A stretch of DNA of 64,000 bases from Streptomyces liangshanensis (GCF_011694815.1 NZ_CP050177.1:4255001-4319000), one strand, 5' to 3'; shown: positions 18,314-28,310, counted from the stretch's first letter. Made by a program: numbers and translations. The notes: generated by a model not told the origin, from the letters alone.

Positions 18314-19930
18314 CTACAGCGCCTGCGGGAAGTCGAACAGCCGGTCCGGGTCGTACGTCGCCTTCAGCCGCGTCAGCCTGTCCGCCGCCCCGCCGTAGTA
18401 GGCCGAGCGCCAGTCCGTCAGCGTCGGGTCGACGTAGTTCTGGTAGGCCGCGCCCGACGCGTACCGCCGCATCGACGCATGGGTGCTTTTCAGCCACGCC
18501 TGCTGGGCCGTGCCGGCGGTCCCCGGCCGCCAGGCCCCGATGTACTGCGCCAGCACCCGCGAACGCCGGTGCACGAACGCCGTCGCGAGCGGGCTCACCC
18601 GGTTGACCGCCCCGCCGAGCGCGGTCAGGGCTATGGAACCGCCGCCCCCGCCCTGGGAGGCCGGGATCCTGGTGAAGCGCTCCGTCGCGGAGACCAGGGC
18701 CCGCAGGCCGGCCGGGGACAGCGCGCGGTCGTAGAAGTCGGAGGCCGCCGCGTACGTCTCGCGCTGGAGCGCGCCCTGCGTGCTGCGCCCCGGGGTGGTG
18801 CCCGGCAGGTGGCACTGCTCCTCGGTGAAGCCCGAGCAGCCCGCGTACACGAGCATCGCCTCCTCGTACCCCCGGCGCCGCGTCGAGAACGAGGTCGCCG
18901 GGCCCGGGCCGCCGGGGCCGTCGGCGAGCCGGTCGAGGGCGTTCTTGAGGTCCGACTCGGTGCCGAGGGAGAACGCGGACAGCGAGAGGGTCGGCGTGCC
19001 GCCGCCGGGACCCGCGGCCAGGTGGAGGGACGACCAGATCTCGTCGGGCTGGTCGGGGCCCCACTTCTGCCAGGCGTTCAGCAGCGCCTCGGCCTTCGAC
19101 CACGGCCAGCTCACGAACGCGGCGACGGTCGCGGGCGCCGGGTGCGTACGGAAACGAAGCTCGGTGACCACCCCGAAGTTGCCGTTCCCGGCGCCGCGCA
19201 GCGCCCAGAAGAGGTCCTTGTTCTGCGTGGCGTCGGCGGTGAGCCGCCGGCCGGCCGCCGTGATGACCGTGGCGGAGACGAGGCTGTCGCAGGTCAGGCC
19301 GTACGCGCGGGCCGCGACGCCGTGCCCGCCGCCGAGCGTGAGGCCGGCGACGCCGACGGTCGGGCAGGAACCGGCGGGGATCGTACGGCCCCGGGCGGCG
19401 AGGGTCCGGTAGACGTCCGCGAGCCGGGCGCCGGCGCCGACCACGCCGTCCGAGGCGTGCCGGAGCGAGTCGAGCTTCGAGACGTCGATGACGAGCCGGC
19501 CGTTGCCGCTGGACCAGCCCGCGTAGGAGTGGCCGCCGCCGCGGATGGAGACGGGCGTGCGGTGGGTGCGGGCGAAGGCGAGGCATTCCTTGATGTCGTC
19601 CTCGCCGGAGACGTAGGCGACGGCCGCGGGCTTCAGGGTGTCGAAGCGGGTGTTGTAGAGCTGGCGCGCGGTCGCGTACGCCGCGTCGCCCGGCCGTACG
19701 AGATCCCCGTCGAGCCCCTTGGCCAGCGCGCCCCAGCTGGGCGCGCCGGGGGCGGCGCCCTTGGTGGGCGTGCCCGCCGCGGTGGTGGTCGCGGTGCCGG
19801 CGGGCGGCCCGCTCGGGTCCGTACCGGGGCCTTCGGCGCCGGCGGGTGAGGTGCCGCCGCCGGAGCAGGCGGCCGTGACGCCGGCCGTGGCGAGGGCGGC
19901 CGCGGCCGTGAGCAGTGTGCGCCGTTCCAT
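18314..19930 (-). CDS. FAD-linked oxidase (berberine-bridge-enzyme-like), lipoprotein
   Basis: A 538-residue FAD-dependent oxidoreductase of the BBE/PCMH type. The two residues that would hold FAD bicovalently are present: His134 in RGGGHSYAG and Cys189 in AGSCPTVG. A lipobox-like TAAC ends at Cys22 after a hydrophobic signal segment, so the enzyme is probably exported and anchored outside the membrane. The C-terminal BBE segment (YQNYVDP...) is intact. Such enzymes oxidise sugars or other alcohols; the substrate is unknown. It is a single transcription unit. Confidence 0.87.
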   Translation of the reverse strand: MERRTLLTAAAALATAGVTAACSGGGTSPAGAEGPGTDPSGPPAGTATTTAAGTPTKGAAPGAPSWGALAKGLDGDLVRPGDAAYATARQLYNTRFDTLKPAAVAYVSGEDDIKECLAFARTHRTPVSIRGGGHSYAGWSSGNGRLVIDVSKLDSLRHASDGVVGAGARLADVYRTLAARGRTIPAGSCPTVGVAGLTLGGGHGVAARAYGLTCDSLVSATVITAAGRRLTADATQNKDLFWALRGAGNGNFGVVTELRFRTHPAPATVAAFVSWPWSKAEALLNAWQKWGPDQPDEIWSSLHLAAGPGGGTPTLSLSAFSLGTESDLKNALDRLADGPGGPGPATSFSTRRRGYEEAMLVYAGCSGFTEEQCHLPGTTPGRSTQGALQRETYAAASDFYDRALSPAGLRALVSATERFTRIPASQGGGGGSIALTALGGAVNRVSPLATAFVHRRSRVLAQYIGAWRPGTAGTAQQAWLKSTHASMRRYASGAAYQNYVDPTLTDWRSAYYGGAADRLTRLKATYDPDRLFDFPQAL

Positions 19931-20121
19931 CTGACGTCCTCCTGAGGGTGACCCCGGGATCGCGTGGACGGCGTCCCGCTGAACGGGACGGTTGTAGGGG
20001 CCACCGGGTTCCGCGACTCCGGTCCGTTTTCCCCCAAGGGGTCAGGTCAATCCGGAGGACGGGGCGATTCGGAGGTCGGCTCGATCGCGGGGGAGGGGCC
20101 CGTCGGCGCGCCCGCCGCACG

Positions 20122-20292
20122 TCAGCCCGGTGTCGCGTGGGTCCGCGCGTCCGTCCTGGCCAGGTCGCGGGAGCGCCGGGCCGGGCCGGACCAGCCGCAC
20201 GTGCAGCGGGCCAGGCAGAACGAGCCGCGTTCGACGGTGGAGGTGGTGTGGACGGAGGCGGTGGGGGGACCGGAAGAGTCTTGCTCGCACAC
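20122..20292 (-). CDS. small cysteine-containing Streptomyces protein
   Basis: A 56-residue frame starting at GTG 20292 with CLARCTCGWSGPARRS (residues 26-41) in the middle. I recall small proteins with an RCTCGWxGPxRRSR core as common in Streptomyces genomes, without known function. Three closely spaced cysteines could bind metal. A purine-rich GGTGGAGGG precedes the GTG very closely, so the start is uncertain. Confidence 0.5.
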   Translation of the reverse strand: MCEQDSSGPPTASVHTTSTVERGSFCLARCTCGWSGPARRSRDLARTDARTHATPG

Positions 20293-20392
20293 CCCTCCAC
20301 CGTACTGGCGTGACGGGGGACGCGGGGCGTCGTTATGCGGGTGGGGGCGGACTTCGGACAAGCGGCGGTAAGGCGTTGGGGGTTGGCGGGCG

Positions 20393-21229
20393 ATGGTGGC
20401 GCAGCAGCACGGACGCAGAGGAGCGGCGTTCGCCGCCGTGACCATGGCGGGTGCCGTGGCCGGTGTGGTGGCCACGACCGGCTGTTCCGGCGAGGTGGGA
20501 GCCACGGCCGACGACCGGCCGGCCGGCGGGCCCCGGGTGGTGCGTGAGGCCGCCGACGTCCTGCTCGCGTCGGGGAGTTCCAAGGCCCGTACGTCCATGG
20601 AGATGGCGGCCGGCGGGACCCGGGTGACCATCAGGGGCGAGGGCGGCTACAACTTCGCCGAGCGGATCGGGCGGCTCAAGGTTGTCCTGCCGAGGGACCC
20701 GGCGGGCGCGAGCGAGCACCGCCCCATCACCGAACTGGTCGCGCCCGCCGCGCTCTACATGAAGAACCGCGGGGCGGGTGTGCCCGCGGACAAGTGGGTC
20801 AGGGTCGACGCGACGACGCTGGAGGACGGGAATCTGGTCACCGGCGGGGCGACCGATCCGCTGGCGGCCGCCGAACTGCTGCGCGCGGCCCGGAACGTGA
20901 CCTTTGTCGGCTCGCAGGATCTGGCCGGGACTCGTGTGTGGCACTACCGGGGGGTCACCGACATCGGCGAGGCGGCGAAGGTGGCGTCGCCGTTCGCGCG
21001 GGGCGCGCTGAACGCCGCGGCGAAAGGGTTCGCCAAGGATGTCGTCCCGTTCGACGCGTACCTGGACGACGAGGGGCGGTTGCGCAAGGTCAGGCATCGG
21101 TTCAGCTACCTCAACCAGGGCCGGACGGTCGACGTCGCCTCGACGACGCTGCTGTACGCCTTCGGCTCGGCGGTCTCCGTACAGCTGCCGCCGGCCGCCG
21201 ACATCTTCGCCGGGAAGATCGGGACCTAG
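20393..21229 (+). CDS. putative lipoprotein, LppX/LprG-like
   Basis: A 278-residue protein with a signal peptide and lipobox TTGC ending at Cys31. The rest (LLASGSSKARTSMEM..., DLAGTRVWHYRGVTD) resembles the LppX/LprAFG and DUF1396-like lipoproteins of actinobacteria, which form half-barrels that can hold lipids. No enzyme motif is seen. ATG at 20393. It is a stand-alone gene divergent from the small protein at 20122-20292. Confidence 0.72.
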   Translation: MVAQQHGRRGAAFAAVTMAGAVAGVVATTGCSGEVGATADDRPAGGPRVVREAADVLLASGSSKARTSMEMAAGGTRVTIRGEGGYNFAERIGRLKVVLPRDPAGASEHRPITELVAPAALYMKNRGAGVPADKWVRVDATTLEDGNLVTGGATDPLAAAELLRAARNVTFVGSQDLAGTRVWHYRGVTDIGEAAKVASPFARGALNAAAKGFAKDVVPFDAYLDDEGRLRKVRHRFSYLNQGRTVDVASTTLLYAFGSAVSVQLPPAADIFAGKIGT

Positions 21230-21415
21230 GCAGGGGGTGCGCGCGGCCGTCGGCGCGGGACTAGTTACCGGGACGTAGTTCCGGGGGATCACGCGGCCTC
21301 GGGGGAGACCAGGGCGGAAATGGTCCGGACGTGCCATGCGCGTGGAGGGTCCCGGTCCTTACGCTGGAGGGACACGACTCGGGAAGTCGGCGCCCGCGGG
21401 AAGAGGTGACAGCAC

Positions 21416-21625
21416 GTGGCTTCGTTGCGTACGACGACCGTCCAGGACCACGTGGCCCTCGCCGAGATCGAGTTGTGCGGAGAGCTGATGATCGCGGCGT
21501 CCGCCGCGGACGGGGAGCGGCTCAGCCCGGACCGTATCGACGAAGTGCTGAAGGTGGCCCGCGCCGCCCGCCCGGTCCTGCCGCGGCAGGCGGAGGCCAG
21601 GGCCGCCGGCCGCCGCCGGGACTGA
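21416..21625 (+). CDS. conserved small hypothetical protein
   Basis: A 69-residue protein starting at GTG 21416 after AGAGG. It is helical and charged (HVALAEIELCGELMIAAS, then ERLSPDRIDEVL), with an Arg-rich C-terminus and no membrane segment. This type is common in Streptomyces next to csoR, but I know no function. Confidence 0.65.
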   Translation: MASLRTTTVQDHVALAEIELCGELMIAASAADGERLSPDRIDEVLKVARAARPVLPRQAEARAAGRRRD

Positions 21626-21707
21626 GCGCGTGCCGGCGGCGCCGGGCCGTGAGGTACGGCGTCGGGTGGTCGGGTACGGAGCGGGCGGTCAGGTACAGGG
21701 CAGGCCG

Positions 21708-22100
21708 TCAGGTACGGAGCAGGCGGGCGATCGCCTTGGTCGCCTCCGCCACCTTCGCGTCGACCTCGTCGCCGCCCTTGACCGCCGCGTCCGCCACGCA
21801 GTGCCGCAGGTGCTCCTCCAGCAGTTGGAGGGCGAAGGACTGGAGGGCCTTGGTCGAGGCCGAGACCTGGGTCAGTATGTCGATGCAGTAGACGTCCTCG
21901 TCCACCAGCCGCTGGAGGCCGCGGATCTGGCCCTCGATCCTGCGCAGCCGCTTGAGGTGCTCGGCCTTCTGGTGGTGGTACCCGTGGATCCCCCGGTCGT
22001 GGTCGGTGACGGGTGCCCCGGCCGGGGTGGGGGTGGGGGGCGTGGCCGGCTCGGAGGGCGCTTCGCTCGTCGCGGCGCCGGCCGCCTCGGTGGTCGTCAT
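21708..22100 (-). CDS. csoR: copper-sensing repressor CsoR
   Basis: A 130-residue DUF156/CsoR-family repressor. The Cu(I)-binding triad is present with the exact family spacing: Cys72, His97 and Cys101. An unstructured Pro/Ala/Thr-rich N-terminus of about 40 residues precedes the helical core. ATG 22100 follows GGGAGGACGCG. A GC-flanked palindrome of CsoR type lies 115 bases upstream, so it probably represses its own promoter and copper export genes elsewhere. Position next to the phosphate genes matches SCO4136 of S. coelicolor. Confidence 0.92.
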   Translation of the reverse strand: MTTTEAAGAATSEAPSEPATPPTPTPAGAPVTDHDRGIHGYHHQKAEHLKRLRRIEGQIRGLQRLVDEDVYCIDILTQVSASTKALQSFALQLLEEHLRHCVADAAVKGGDEVDAKVAEATKAIARLLRT

Positions 22101-22214
22101 CGCGTCCTCCCGTAGGGATGTCCGGAGGTCGTCCGGTGGGTTGTCGGGTGGGTGGTCCGATGTGGGATCGGCGTGGGATCGATGTGAGATCGGTGTGATG
22201 TCCGATACGGGGTT

Positions 22215-22235
22215 ATATACCCCACGTGGGTATAT
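22215..22235. promoter_or_regulatory. CsoR operator-like palindrome
   Basis: ATATACCCC-ACGT-GGGTATAT, an almost perfect inverted repeat with one extra C in the left arm. TACCC/GGGTA arms in AT-rich flanks are the hallmark of CsoR operators. It lies between csoR (minus) and the DUF47-PiT operon (plus), so copper could influence either promoter. Confidence 0.75.
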
Positions 22236-22381
22236 GGTACCCCTCCGTGAGCCTTGGGGCAGGGCCCTGTGCCGACCGCGGTGCCGCATGGGCGACACTG
22301 GGACGGATTGCCGGTTAGCCGTGGCCGGATGTTGCGCCTAGCATCACCCTGACCGAATTCCATGTAACCCGAGGATCCCAG

Positions 22382-23002
22382 GTGCGCTTTCGTCTGACCC
22401 CCAGGGAGACGAGCTTCTACGACATGTTCGCCGCGTCCGCGGACAACATCGTCACGGGCTCCAAGCTCCTGATGGAACTCCTCGGGGCGGATTCCTCCGC
22501 CCGAGCCGAGATCGCGGAGCGCATGAGGGCGGCGGAGCACGCGGGGGACGACGCCACCCACGCGATCTTCCACCAGCTCAACTCCTCCTTCATCACGCCG
22601 TTCGACCGCGAGGACATCTACAGCCTCGCGTCCCAGCTCGACGACATCATGGACTTCATGGAAGAGGCGGTCGACCTCGTCGTCCTCTACAACATCGAGG
22701 AACTGCCCAAGGGGGTCGAGCAGCAGATCGAGGTCCTCAACCGGGCCGCCGAGCTGACCGCCGAGGCGATGCCGCACCTGCGGACGATGAACAACCTCAC
22801 CGAGTACTGGATCGAGGTCAACCGCCTGGAGAACCAGGCCGACCAGATCCACCGCAAACTGCTGGCCCACCTCTTCAACGGCAAGTACGACGCGATGGAG
22901 GTGCTCAAGCTCAAGCAGATCGTCGACGTGCTTGAAGAGGCCGCCGACGCGTTCGAGCACGTCGCGAACACCGTGGAGACCATCACGGTCAAGGAGTCCT
23001 GA
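22382..23002 (+). CDS. DUF47 family protein, PhoU-like regulator of PiT
   Basis: A 206-residue all-helical protein of the DUF47/PhoU-related family with the usual acidic metal-binding segments (RVENQADQIH-like ENQADQIH near residue 160 and EREDIYSLAS-like REDIYSLAS near 77). It would modulate the low-affinity phosphate transporter encoded five bases downstream. GTG start at 22382. The pair DUF47-PiT is a conserved two-gene operon in Streptomyces. Confidence 0.9.
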   Translation: MRFRLTPRETSFYDMFAASADNIVTGSKLLMELLGADSSARAEIAERMRAAEHAGDDATHAIFHQLNSSFITPFDREDIYSLASQLDDIMDFMEEAVDLVVLYNIEELPKGVEQQIEVLNRAAELTAEAMPHLRTMNNLTEYWIEVNRLENQADQIHRKLLAHLFNGKYDAMEVLKLKQIVDVLEEAADAFEHVANTVETITVKES

Positions 23003-23007
23003 CCCCC

Positions 23008-24006
23008 GTGGACACCTTCGCACTGATCATGACCATCGGTGTCGCGCTCGGATTCACGTACACGAACGGTTTCCACGACTCCGCGAACGCCATCGCGACC
23101 TCGGTGTCCACCCGGGCCCTGACGCCCCGCGCCGCCCTCGCCATGGCCGCCGTGATGAACCTCGCCGGCGCGTTCCTCGGGCAGGGCATCGCCAAGACCG
23201 TCAGCGAGGGCCTGATCGCCACGCCGCACGGCGACCGCGGGATGGGCATCCTCTTCGCCGCGCTCGTCGGCGCGATCGTCTGGAACCTGGTCACCTGGTA
23301 CTTCGGCCTGCCGTCCTCCTCGTCCCACGCGCTGTTCGGCGGCCTGGTGGGCGCCGCCCTCGCCGGGGGTACGGAGGTGATCTGGTCCGGGGTCGTGGAG
23401 AAGATCGTCATCCCGATGTTCGTGTCGCCGGTGGTCGGCCTGGTGGTCGGCTACCTGGTGATGGTCGCGATCATGTGGATGTTCCGCGGGTCGAACCCGC
23501 ACAAGGCCAAGCGCGGATTCCGGATAGCCCAGACCGTCTCTGCGGCCGCGATGGCGCTCGGGCACGGGCTCCAGGACGCGCAGAAGACGATGGGAATCGT
23601 GGTGATGGCCCTGGTCATCGCCGATGTGGAGGGCCCCGGGGACCCGATCCCGGTGTGGGTCAAGATTGTCTGCGCGCTGATGCTGTCCCTCGGTACGTAC
23701 GCGGGTGGCTGGCGCATCATGCGAACGCTGGGCCGCAAGATCATCGAGCTGGACCCGCCGCAGGGATTCGCGGCGGAGACGACCGGCGCGTCGATCATGT
23801 TCGGCTCGGCGTTCCTGTTTCACGCCCCGATCTCCACGACGCACGTGATCACGTCGGCCATCATGGGCGTGGGCGCCACGAAGCGGGTGAACGCGGTGCG
23901 CTGGGGGGTCGCGAAGAACATCATCCTGGGGTGGTTCATCACGATGCCGGCGGCGGGGCTGGTCGCCGCGGTCAGCTTCTGGATCGTGAACCTGGCCTTC
24001 GGCTGA
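23008..24006 (+). CDS. pitH1: low-affinity inorganic phosphate transporter PiT
   Basis: A 332-residue polytopic membrane protein of the PiT family. The family signature GFTYTNGFHDSANAIATS is at the N-terminus (residues 14-31), and its inverted partner, with APISTTHVITSAIMGVG, lies in the C-terminal half. It imports metal phosphate driven by protons. GTG start at 23008, five bases after the DUF47 stop. The symbol follows the S. coelicolor SCO4138 position. A strong terminator follows. Confidence 0.9.
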   Translation: MDTFALIMTIGVALGFTYTNGFHDSANAIATSVSTRALTPRAALAMAAVMNLAGAFLGQGIAKTVSEGLIATPHGDRGMGILFAALVGAIVWNLVTWYFGLPSSSSHALFGGLVGAALAGGTEVIWSGVVEKIVIPMFVSPVVGLVVGYLVMVAIMWMFRGSNPHKAKRGFRIAQTVSAAAMALGHGLQDAQKTMGIVVMALVIADVEGPGDPIPVWVKIVCALMLSLGTYAGGWRIMRTLGRKIIELDPPQGFAAETTGASIMFGSAFLFHAPISTTHVITSAIMGVGATKRVNAVRWGVAKNIILGWFITMPAAGLVAAVSFWIVNLAFG

Positions 24007-24047
24007 GCTTCCCGTACCGACGTGGACCTTCCCGTACAGACGTGAAT

Positions 24048-24074
24048 GGGCCCGCCCCCTGAGGGGGCGGGCCC
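24048..24074. terminator. bidirectional terminator between pit and pstB
   Basis: A perfect 12-bp hairpin (GGGCCCGCCCCC, loop TGA) followed by TTCGTCTT. It sits between two convergent operons, 41 bases after the pit stop and 43 bases after the pstB stop on the other strand, and can serve both. Confidence 0.88.
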
Positions 24075-24116
24075 TTCGTCTTGCGGTGGCACCGCCATGC
24101 AGCACCGCAGGACGGC

Positions 24117-24893
24117 TTATCCGAAGCGGCCCGAGATGTAGTCCTCGGTGGCCTGCACGGACGGGTTGGAGAAGATCCGCTCGGTCTCGTCTATCTCGAT
24201 GAGCTTGCCGGGCTGACCCACGGCCGCGAGGTTGAAGAAGGCCGTACGGTCCGAGACGCGGGCCGCCTGCTGCATGTTGTGCGTCACGATCACGATCGTG
24301 AAGCGCTCCTTCAGCTCGCCGATCAGGTCCTCGATCGCGAGCGTCGAGATCGGGTCGAGGGCCGAGCACGGCTCGTCCATCAGCAGGACCTCCGGCTCGA
24401 CCGCGATCGCGCGGGCGATGCACAGACGCTGCTGCTGGCCGCCGGAGAGGCCGGAACCGGGCTTGTTCAGGCGGTCCTTGACCTCGTTCCAGAGGTTCGC
24501 GCCCTTGAGGGACTTCTCGACGACGTCCGCCAGCTCCTTCTTCCCGTACCTGCTGTTCAGGCGCAGGCCGGCCGCGACGTTGTCGAAGATCGACATCGTC
24601 GGGAAGGGGTTGGGGCGCTGGAAGACCATGCCGACCGTACGGCGCACGGCGACCGGGTCGACGTTCGAGGCGTACAGGTTCTCGTCGTCCAGCAGCACCT
24701 TGCCCTCGACGCGGCCGCCGGGGGTGACCTCGTGCATGCGGTTCAGGGTGCGCAGGAAGGTGGACTTGCCGCAGCCGGACGGGCCGATGAAGGCCGTCAC
24801 GGAGCGGGGCTCGACGGTCATGGAGATGTCGTCGATCGCGCGGTGGGAGCCGTAGTAGGCGGAGAGCCCGCTGACGTCGATTCGCTTGGCCAT
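24117..24893 (-). CDS. pstB: phosphate ABC transporter ATP-binding protein PstB
   Basis: A 258-residue ABC ATPase. Walker [10 protein letters not shown] (37-45), signature LSGGQQQR (149-156), Walker B LLMDEP (170-175) and the H-loop (VTHNMQQA) are all intact. It energises high-affinity phosphate uptake through PstCA. ATG 24893 was chosen as the family start; upstream in-frame sequence is not conserved. It is the last gene of pstSCAB, 58 bases after pstA. Confidence 0.96.
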   Translation of the reverse strand: MAKRIDVSGLSAYYGSHRAIDDISMTVEPRSVTAFIGPSGCGKSTFLRTLNRMHEVTPGGRVEGKVLLDDENLYASNVDPVAVRRTVGMVFQRPNPFPTMSIFDNVAAGLRLNSRYGKKELADVVEKSLKGANLWNEVKDRLNKPGSGLSGGQQQRLCIARAIAVEPEVLLMDEPCSALDPISTLAIEDLIGELKERFTIVIVTHNMQQAARVSDRTAFFNLAAVGQPGKLIEIDETERIFSNPSVQATEDYISGRFG

Positions 24894-24951
24894 GTGGATC
24901 ACTGCTTCTTTCCGAGCCGAGGCCCCGTGCGGCGGAGCCGGATGGCGGGCC

Positions 24952-26031
24952 TCATCGGCCGGTCTTCGGTGCCTTCCAGCGGGCGATCCCGCGAGCCACC
25001 AGGTTGAGGAGCATGACAAAGATGATCAGCACCAGCGCCGCCGCCCAGGCCCGGTCGTACGACGCGTCGCTGCCGACCTTGTACTGCTCGTAGATGTAGA
25101 AGGGCAGCGAGGACTGAGCACCCTCGAACGGGTTCGAGTTGATCAGCTGGTTGCCGAAGACGAGCAGGATGATCGGGGCGGTCTCACCGGCGATACGGGC
25201 CACGGCCAGCATCACACCGGTGGTGATCCCGCCGATCGCGGTCGGCAGGACCACCTTGAGGATCACGCGCCACTTCGGTACGCCGAGCGCCAGCGCGGCC
25301 TCGCGCAGCTCGTTCGGGACGAGCTTGAGCATCTCCTCCGTGGAACGGACCACGACGGGGAGCATCAGGATCGTCAGGGCGAGCGAGCCGAGGTAGCCCG
25401 CGGGCTGGAGCTGCGCCATCAGCATGATCGAGAGGATGAACAGACCGGCGACGATGGACGGGATACCCGTCATGACGTCCACGAAGAACGTGACGGCCTT
25501 GGCCAGCGCGCCCTTGCCGTACTCCACCAGGTAGACGGCGGTCAGCAGGCCGAGCGGGACGGCGATGACCGTGGCGATCCCGACCTGCTCCAGCGTGCCG
25601 ATGATGGCGTGGTAGACACCGCCGCCCTTCTCGAAGCTGGGGACCCCGGCCATGGAGTGGGTCAGGAAGTAGACGTCGAGGACCTTCACGCCACGGCTGA
25701 TGGTGGTCCAGAGCAGCGAGACGAGCGGCACCATGGCGAGGACGAAGCACACCCACACCACGCTGGTGGCGAGGCGGTCCTTGGCCTGGCGCTTGTTCTC
25801 GACCGTCGTGGTGACGGTGTAGGAGATGACCACGAAGGCCACCGCGGCGATCAGGCCCCACTGGATCTTGCTGTCGAGGCCCGCGCCGGCGCCGACGGCG
25901 ACACCGATGACGATCGCGGCGGCGGCGAAGCCGGCCGGCGCCCAGCGGGGGAGGGAACGCCCGGCGAGGCTGCCCTTGTTCTCCGGAGGCGGCACGGGGG
26001 TCGGCTTCTCCTGTACGGCTGCGTGGCTCAT
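24952..26031 (-). CDS. pstA: phosphate ABC transporter permease PstA
   Basis: A 359-residue permease with several transmembrane helices and the inner-membrane EAA-like loop ([21 protein letters not shown]) that contacts PstB. The N-terminal half has an additional pair of membrane segments, as in actinobacterial PstA. ATG 26031 overlaps the pstC stop by four bases, so the two permeases are coupled. A longer open frame runs upstream through pstC and is a shadow. Confidence 0.95.
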   Translation of the reverse strand: MSHAAVQEKPTPVPPPENKGSLAGRSLPRWAPAGFAAAAIVIGVAVGAGAGLDSKIQWGLIAAVAFVVISYTVTTTVENKRQAKDRLATSVVWVCFVLAMVPLVSLLWTTISRGVKVLDVYFLTHSMAGVPSFEKGGGVYHAIIGTLEQVGIATVIAVPLGLLTAVYLVEYGKGALAKAVTFFVDVMTGIPSIVAGLFILSIMLMAQLQPAGYLGSLALTILMLPVVVRSTEEMLKLVPNELREAALALGVPKWRVILKVVLPTAIGGITTGVMLAVARIAGETAPIILLVFGNQLINSNPFEGAQSSLPFYIYEQYKVGSDASYDRAWAAALVLIIFVMLLNLVARGIARWKAPKTGR

Positions 26032-27023
26032 GCGTTGGCCCCCGAGTACTCCTTGCGGCGCGCGATGATCAGGCGGGCCGCGCCGTTGACCAGCAGGGTG
26101 AGGATGAACAGGACGAGGCCGGAGGCGATCAGGGCGTCGCGCCCGAACTCGTTGGCCTCGCCGAACTTGGCGACGATGTTCTGGGCGAAGGTGCCGCCGC
26201 CCGGGTCGAGCAGGTGCAGCGAGACGAGGAAGTTCGGGGAGAGGACCGTGGCGACGGCGATGGTCTCGCCGAGCGCGCGCCCGAGGCCGAGCATCGACGC
26301 GGAGATCACACCGGAGCGTCCGAACGGCAGGACCGACAGCCGGATGACCTCCCAGCGGGTGGCGCCCAGGGCGAGGGCGGCCTCCTCGTTCATCCGCGGG
26401 ACCTGGAGGAAGACCTCGCGGCTGACGCTGGTCACGATCGGCAGGATCATGATCGCCAGCAGGATCCCGACGGTGAGCATGTTCCTCGCGACACCGGGCT
26501 GCGTCTGGTCGAAGAGGTACGTCCAGGCGAAGTAGTGGTCGAGCCAGAGGTTCAGCCCGTCGAGGTACGGCACGAGGAAGAGGGCGCCCCAGATGCCGTA
26601 GATGATCGAGGGGACCGCGGCGAGCAGGTCCACGAGGTACGCGAGGGGCGCGGCCAGCTTGCGCGGCGCGTAGTGCGAGATGAACAGCGCGATGCCGACG
26701 GCGATCGGGACGGCGATGACCATCGCGATGATCGAGCTGACGATCGTCCCGACGAGCAGGACGGCGATCCCGAAGACCGGCGGATTCGCCGAGGGGGTCC
26801 ACTCGAAGGTGGTGAAGAAGTTCCCCTCGTCCTTCGAGATGGCGAGGACGGCGCGGTACGTGAGGAATCCCGCGATCGCCGCCATGACGACGAGCAGCAG
26901 GATGCCCGAGCCCTTCGAGAGGCCCGAGAAGATCTTGTCGCCCGCGCGGCCGGTGGAGGTGCCCGAGGGGCTCTTGACCGGCGGGGCGGGCGGGGGAACG
27001 TCTATCGGTGTGGTGGAAGCCAT
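26028..27023 (-). CDS. pstC: phosphate ABC transporter permease PstC
   Basis: A 331-residue permease with six or so membrane helices and the EAA loop NEEAALALGATRWEVIRLSV. It pairs with PstA to form the membrane channel. A proline-rich cytoplasmic N-terminus precedes the first helix. It lies 147 bases after pstS, from which it is separated by a strong hairpin that should reduce readthrough. Confidence 0.95.
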   Translation of the reverse strand: MASTTPIDVPPPAPPVKSPSGTSTGRAGDKIFSGLSKGSGILLLVVMAAIAGFLTYRAVLAISKDEGNFFTTFEWTPSANPPVFGIAVLLVGTIVSSIIAMVIAVPIAVGIALFISHYAPRKLAAPLAYLVDLLAAVPSIIYGIWGALFLVPYLDGLNLWLDHYFAWTYLFDQTQPGVARNMLTVGILLAIMILPIVTSVSREVFLQVPRMNEEAALALGATRWEVIRLSVLPFGRSGVISASMLGLGRALGETIAVATVLSPNFLVSLHLLDPGGGTFAQNIVAKFGEANEFGRDALIASGLVLFILTLLVNGAARLIIARRKEYSGANA

Positions 27024-27093
27024 GTCTTTCCGGTCTGTGTGGGGGAGTCGCGGGTGCGGCTCCCCTGGCGGCGGTGCACCGGATGGGTGGGCA

Positions 27094-27130
27094 GGTGGCC
27101 GGCCCGGAGGGGTGCGCCGGGCCGGCCACC
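27094..27130 (-). terminator. pstS-pstC intergenic hairpin (partial terminator or RNA stabiliser)
   Basis: A perfect 14-bp inverted repeat (GGTGGCCGGCCCGG and its complement) with a nine-base loop and no T-run. It lies between pstS and pstC inside the operon. Such a hairpin can stop most transcripts after pstS or protect the pstS mRNA 3' end, giving more binding protein than permease. Confidence 0.7.
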
Positions 27131-27170
27131 GCCACCTGTGAAGCGTGGGACTGGGTGGGGCTGGGTGGTA

Positions 27171-28310
27171 CTAGGAGAGCGAGGCGATCGCGGCGCGGAC
27201 CTTGGTGTTGATCTCGGTCGGGATCGGCGCGTAGCCGGCGCCCGAGAGCACCTTCTGGCCCTCGTCGCTCGCGGTGTAGTTCAGGAAGGCCTTGACCGCG
27301 GGGAGAGTGGCGGCCTTGTTGCCCTTGTCGCAGGCGATCTCGTACGTGACCAGGACGATCGGGTAGGCGCCGTCGGCCTTGGTGGTGTAGTCGAGGCTGA
27401 GCGCGAGGTCGTTGCCGGTGCCGGCGATCTTGGCGGCGGCGATGGCCTTCGACGCGTTCTCCGAGGTGGCCTCGACGGGGGCGCTGGCGCCCGTGTCGAT
27501 CTTCACGGTGGAGATGGACTGGGCGGTGGCGTACGAGAGCTCGAAGTAACCGATGGAGCCGTCGACCTGCTTGACCTGGGCGGCGACACCCGCGGAGCCG
27601 GACGCGGCCTGGCCACCGGGGGCGGGCCAGGTCTTCTCGGCCTCGTACTTCCAGTCGGCCTTGGCCGTGGCGCCCAGGTACTTGCCGAGGTTCTGCGTGG
27701 TGCCGGAGTCCTCGGAGCGGTGGAAGGCCTGGATCGGCTTGTTCGGGAGCTTCACGCCCGGGTTGAGCGCCTTGATGGCCGCGTCGTCCCAGTTCTTGAT
27801 CTTCGAGTTGAAGATCTTGGCCAGCGTGGGGGCGTCGAGGACGAGGCTGTCCACACCCTCCAGGTGGTAGCCGATCGCGATCGGGCCACCGACCATGGGC
27901 AGGTTGATGCCCTGGCCGCCGGCGCAGATCTTCTTGGAGTCGGTGACCTCTTCGGGCTTCAGCGGCGAGTCCGAACCGGCGAAGCCGACGGTGCCCTGGT
28001 TGAAGGCGACGATGCCCTCACCGGAGGAGGAGGACTGGTAGTTGAGCTGGACGTCGGGGCAGGCGGCCATGAAGCCCTTGACCCACAGGTCCATGGCGTT
28101 CTTCTGCGCGCTCGAACCGGACGCGAGCAGCTGGCCCTTGGCGTCGCCGCAGGCGGCGTTCGAGGCGGCGGCGGTGGTCTTCGCCGACGGAGAGGAGGAG
28201 GCGCTGCCGCTGTTGTCGTCCGATCCGCACGCCGTGAGAACCAGGGCGCCGGAGACGGCGAGGGCACCGAGCGCGGTGGCGCGCAGCCCGTTCTTGCGCA
28301 AAAGCTTCAC
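27171..28310 (-). CDS. pstS: phosphate ABC transporter substrate-binding lipoprotein PstS
   Basis: A 379-residue phosphate-binding lipoprotein. The signal peptide ends in the lipobox LTAC (Cys28), followed by a Ser-rich linker and the periplasmic-binding fold with the LLASGSSAQKNAMDLW and FHRSEDSGTT phosphate-loop segments. It captures phosphate outside the membrane and delivers it to PstCA. It is the first gene of the operon, and a PHO box lies 110-155 bases upstream, so PhoRP activates it in phosphate starvation. Confidence 0.97.
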   Translation of the reverse strand: MKLLRKNGLRATALGALAVSGALVLTACGSDDNSGSASSSPSAKTTAAASNAACGDAKGQLLASGSSAQKNAMDLWVKGFMAACPDVQLNYQSSSSGEGIVAFNQGTVGFAGSDSPLKPEEVTDSKKICAGGQGINLPMVGGPIAIGYHLEGVDSLVLDAPTLAKIFNSKIKNWDDAAIKALNPGVKLPNKPIQAFHRSEDSGTTQNLGKYLGATAKADWKYEAEKTWPAPGGQAASGSAGVAAQVKQVDGSIGYFELSYATAQSISTVKIDTGASAPVEATSENASKAIAAAKIAGTGNDLALSLDYTTKADGAYPIVLVTYEIACDKGNKAATLPAVKAFLNYTASDEGQKVLSGAGYAPIPTEINTKVRAAIASLS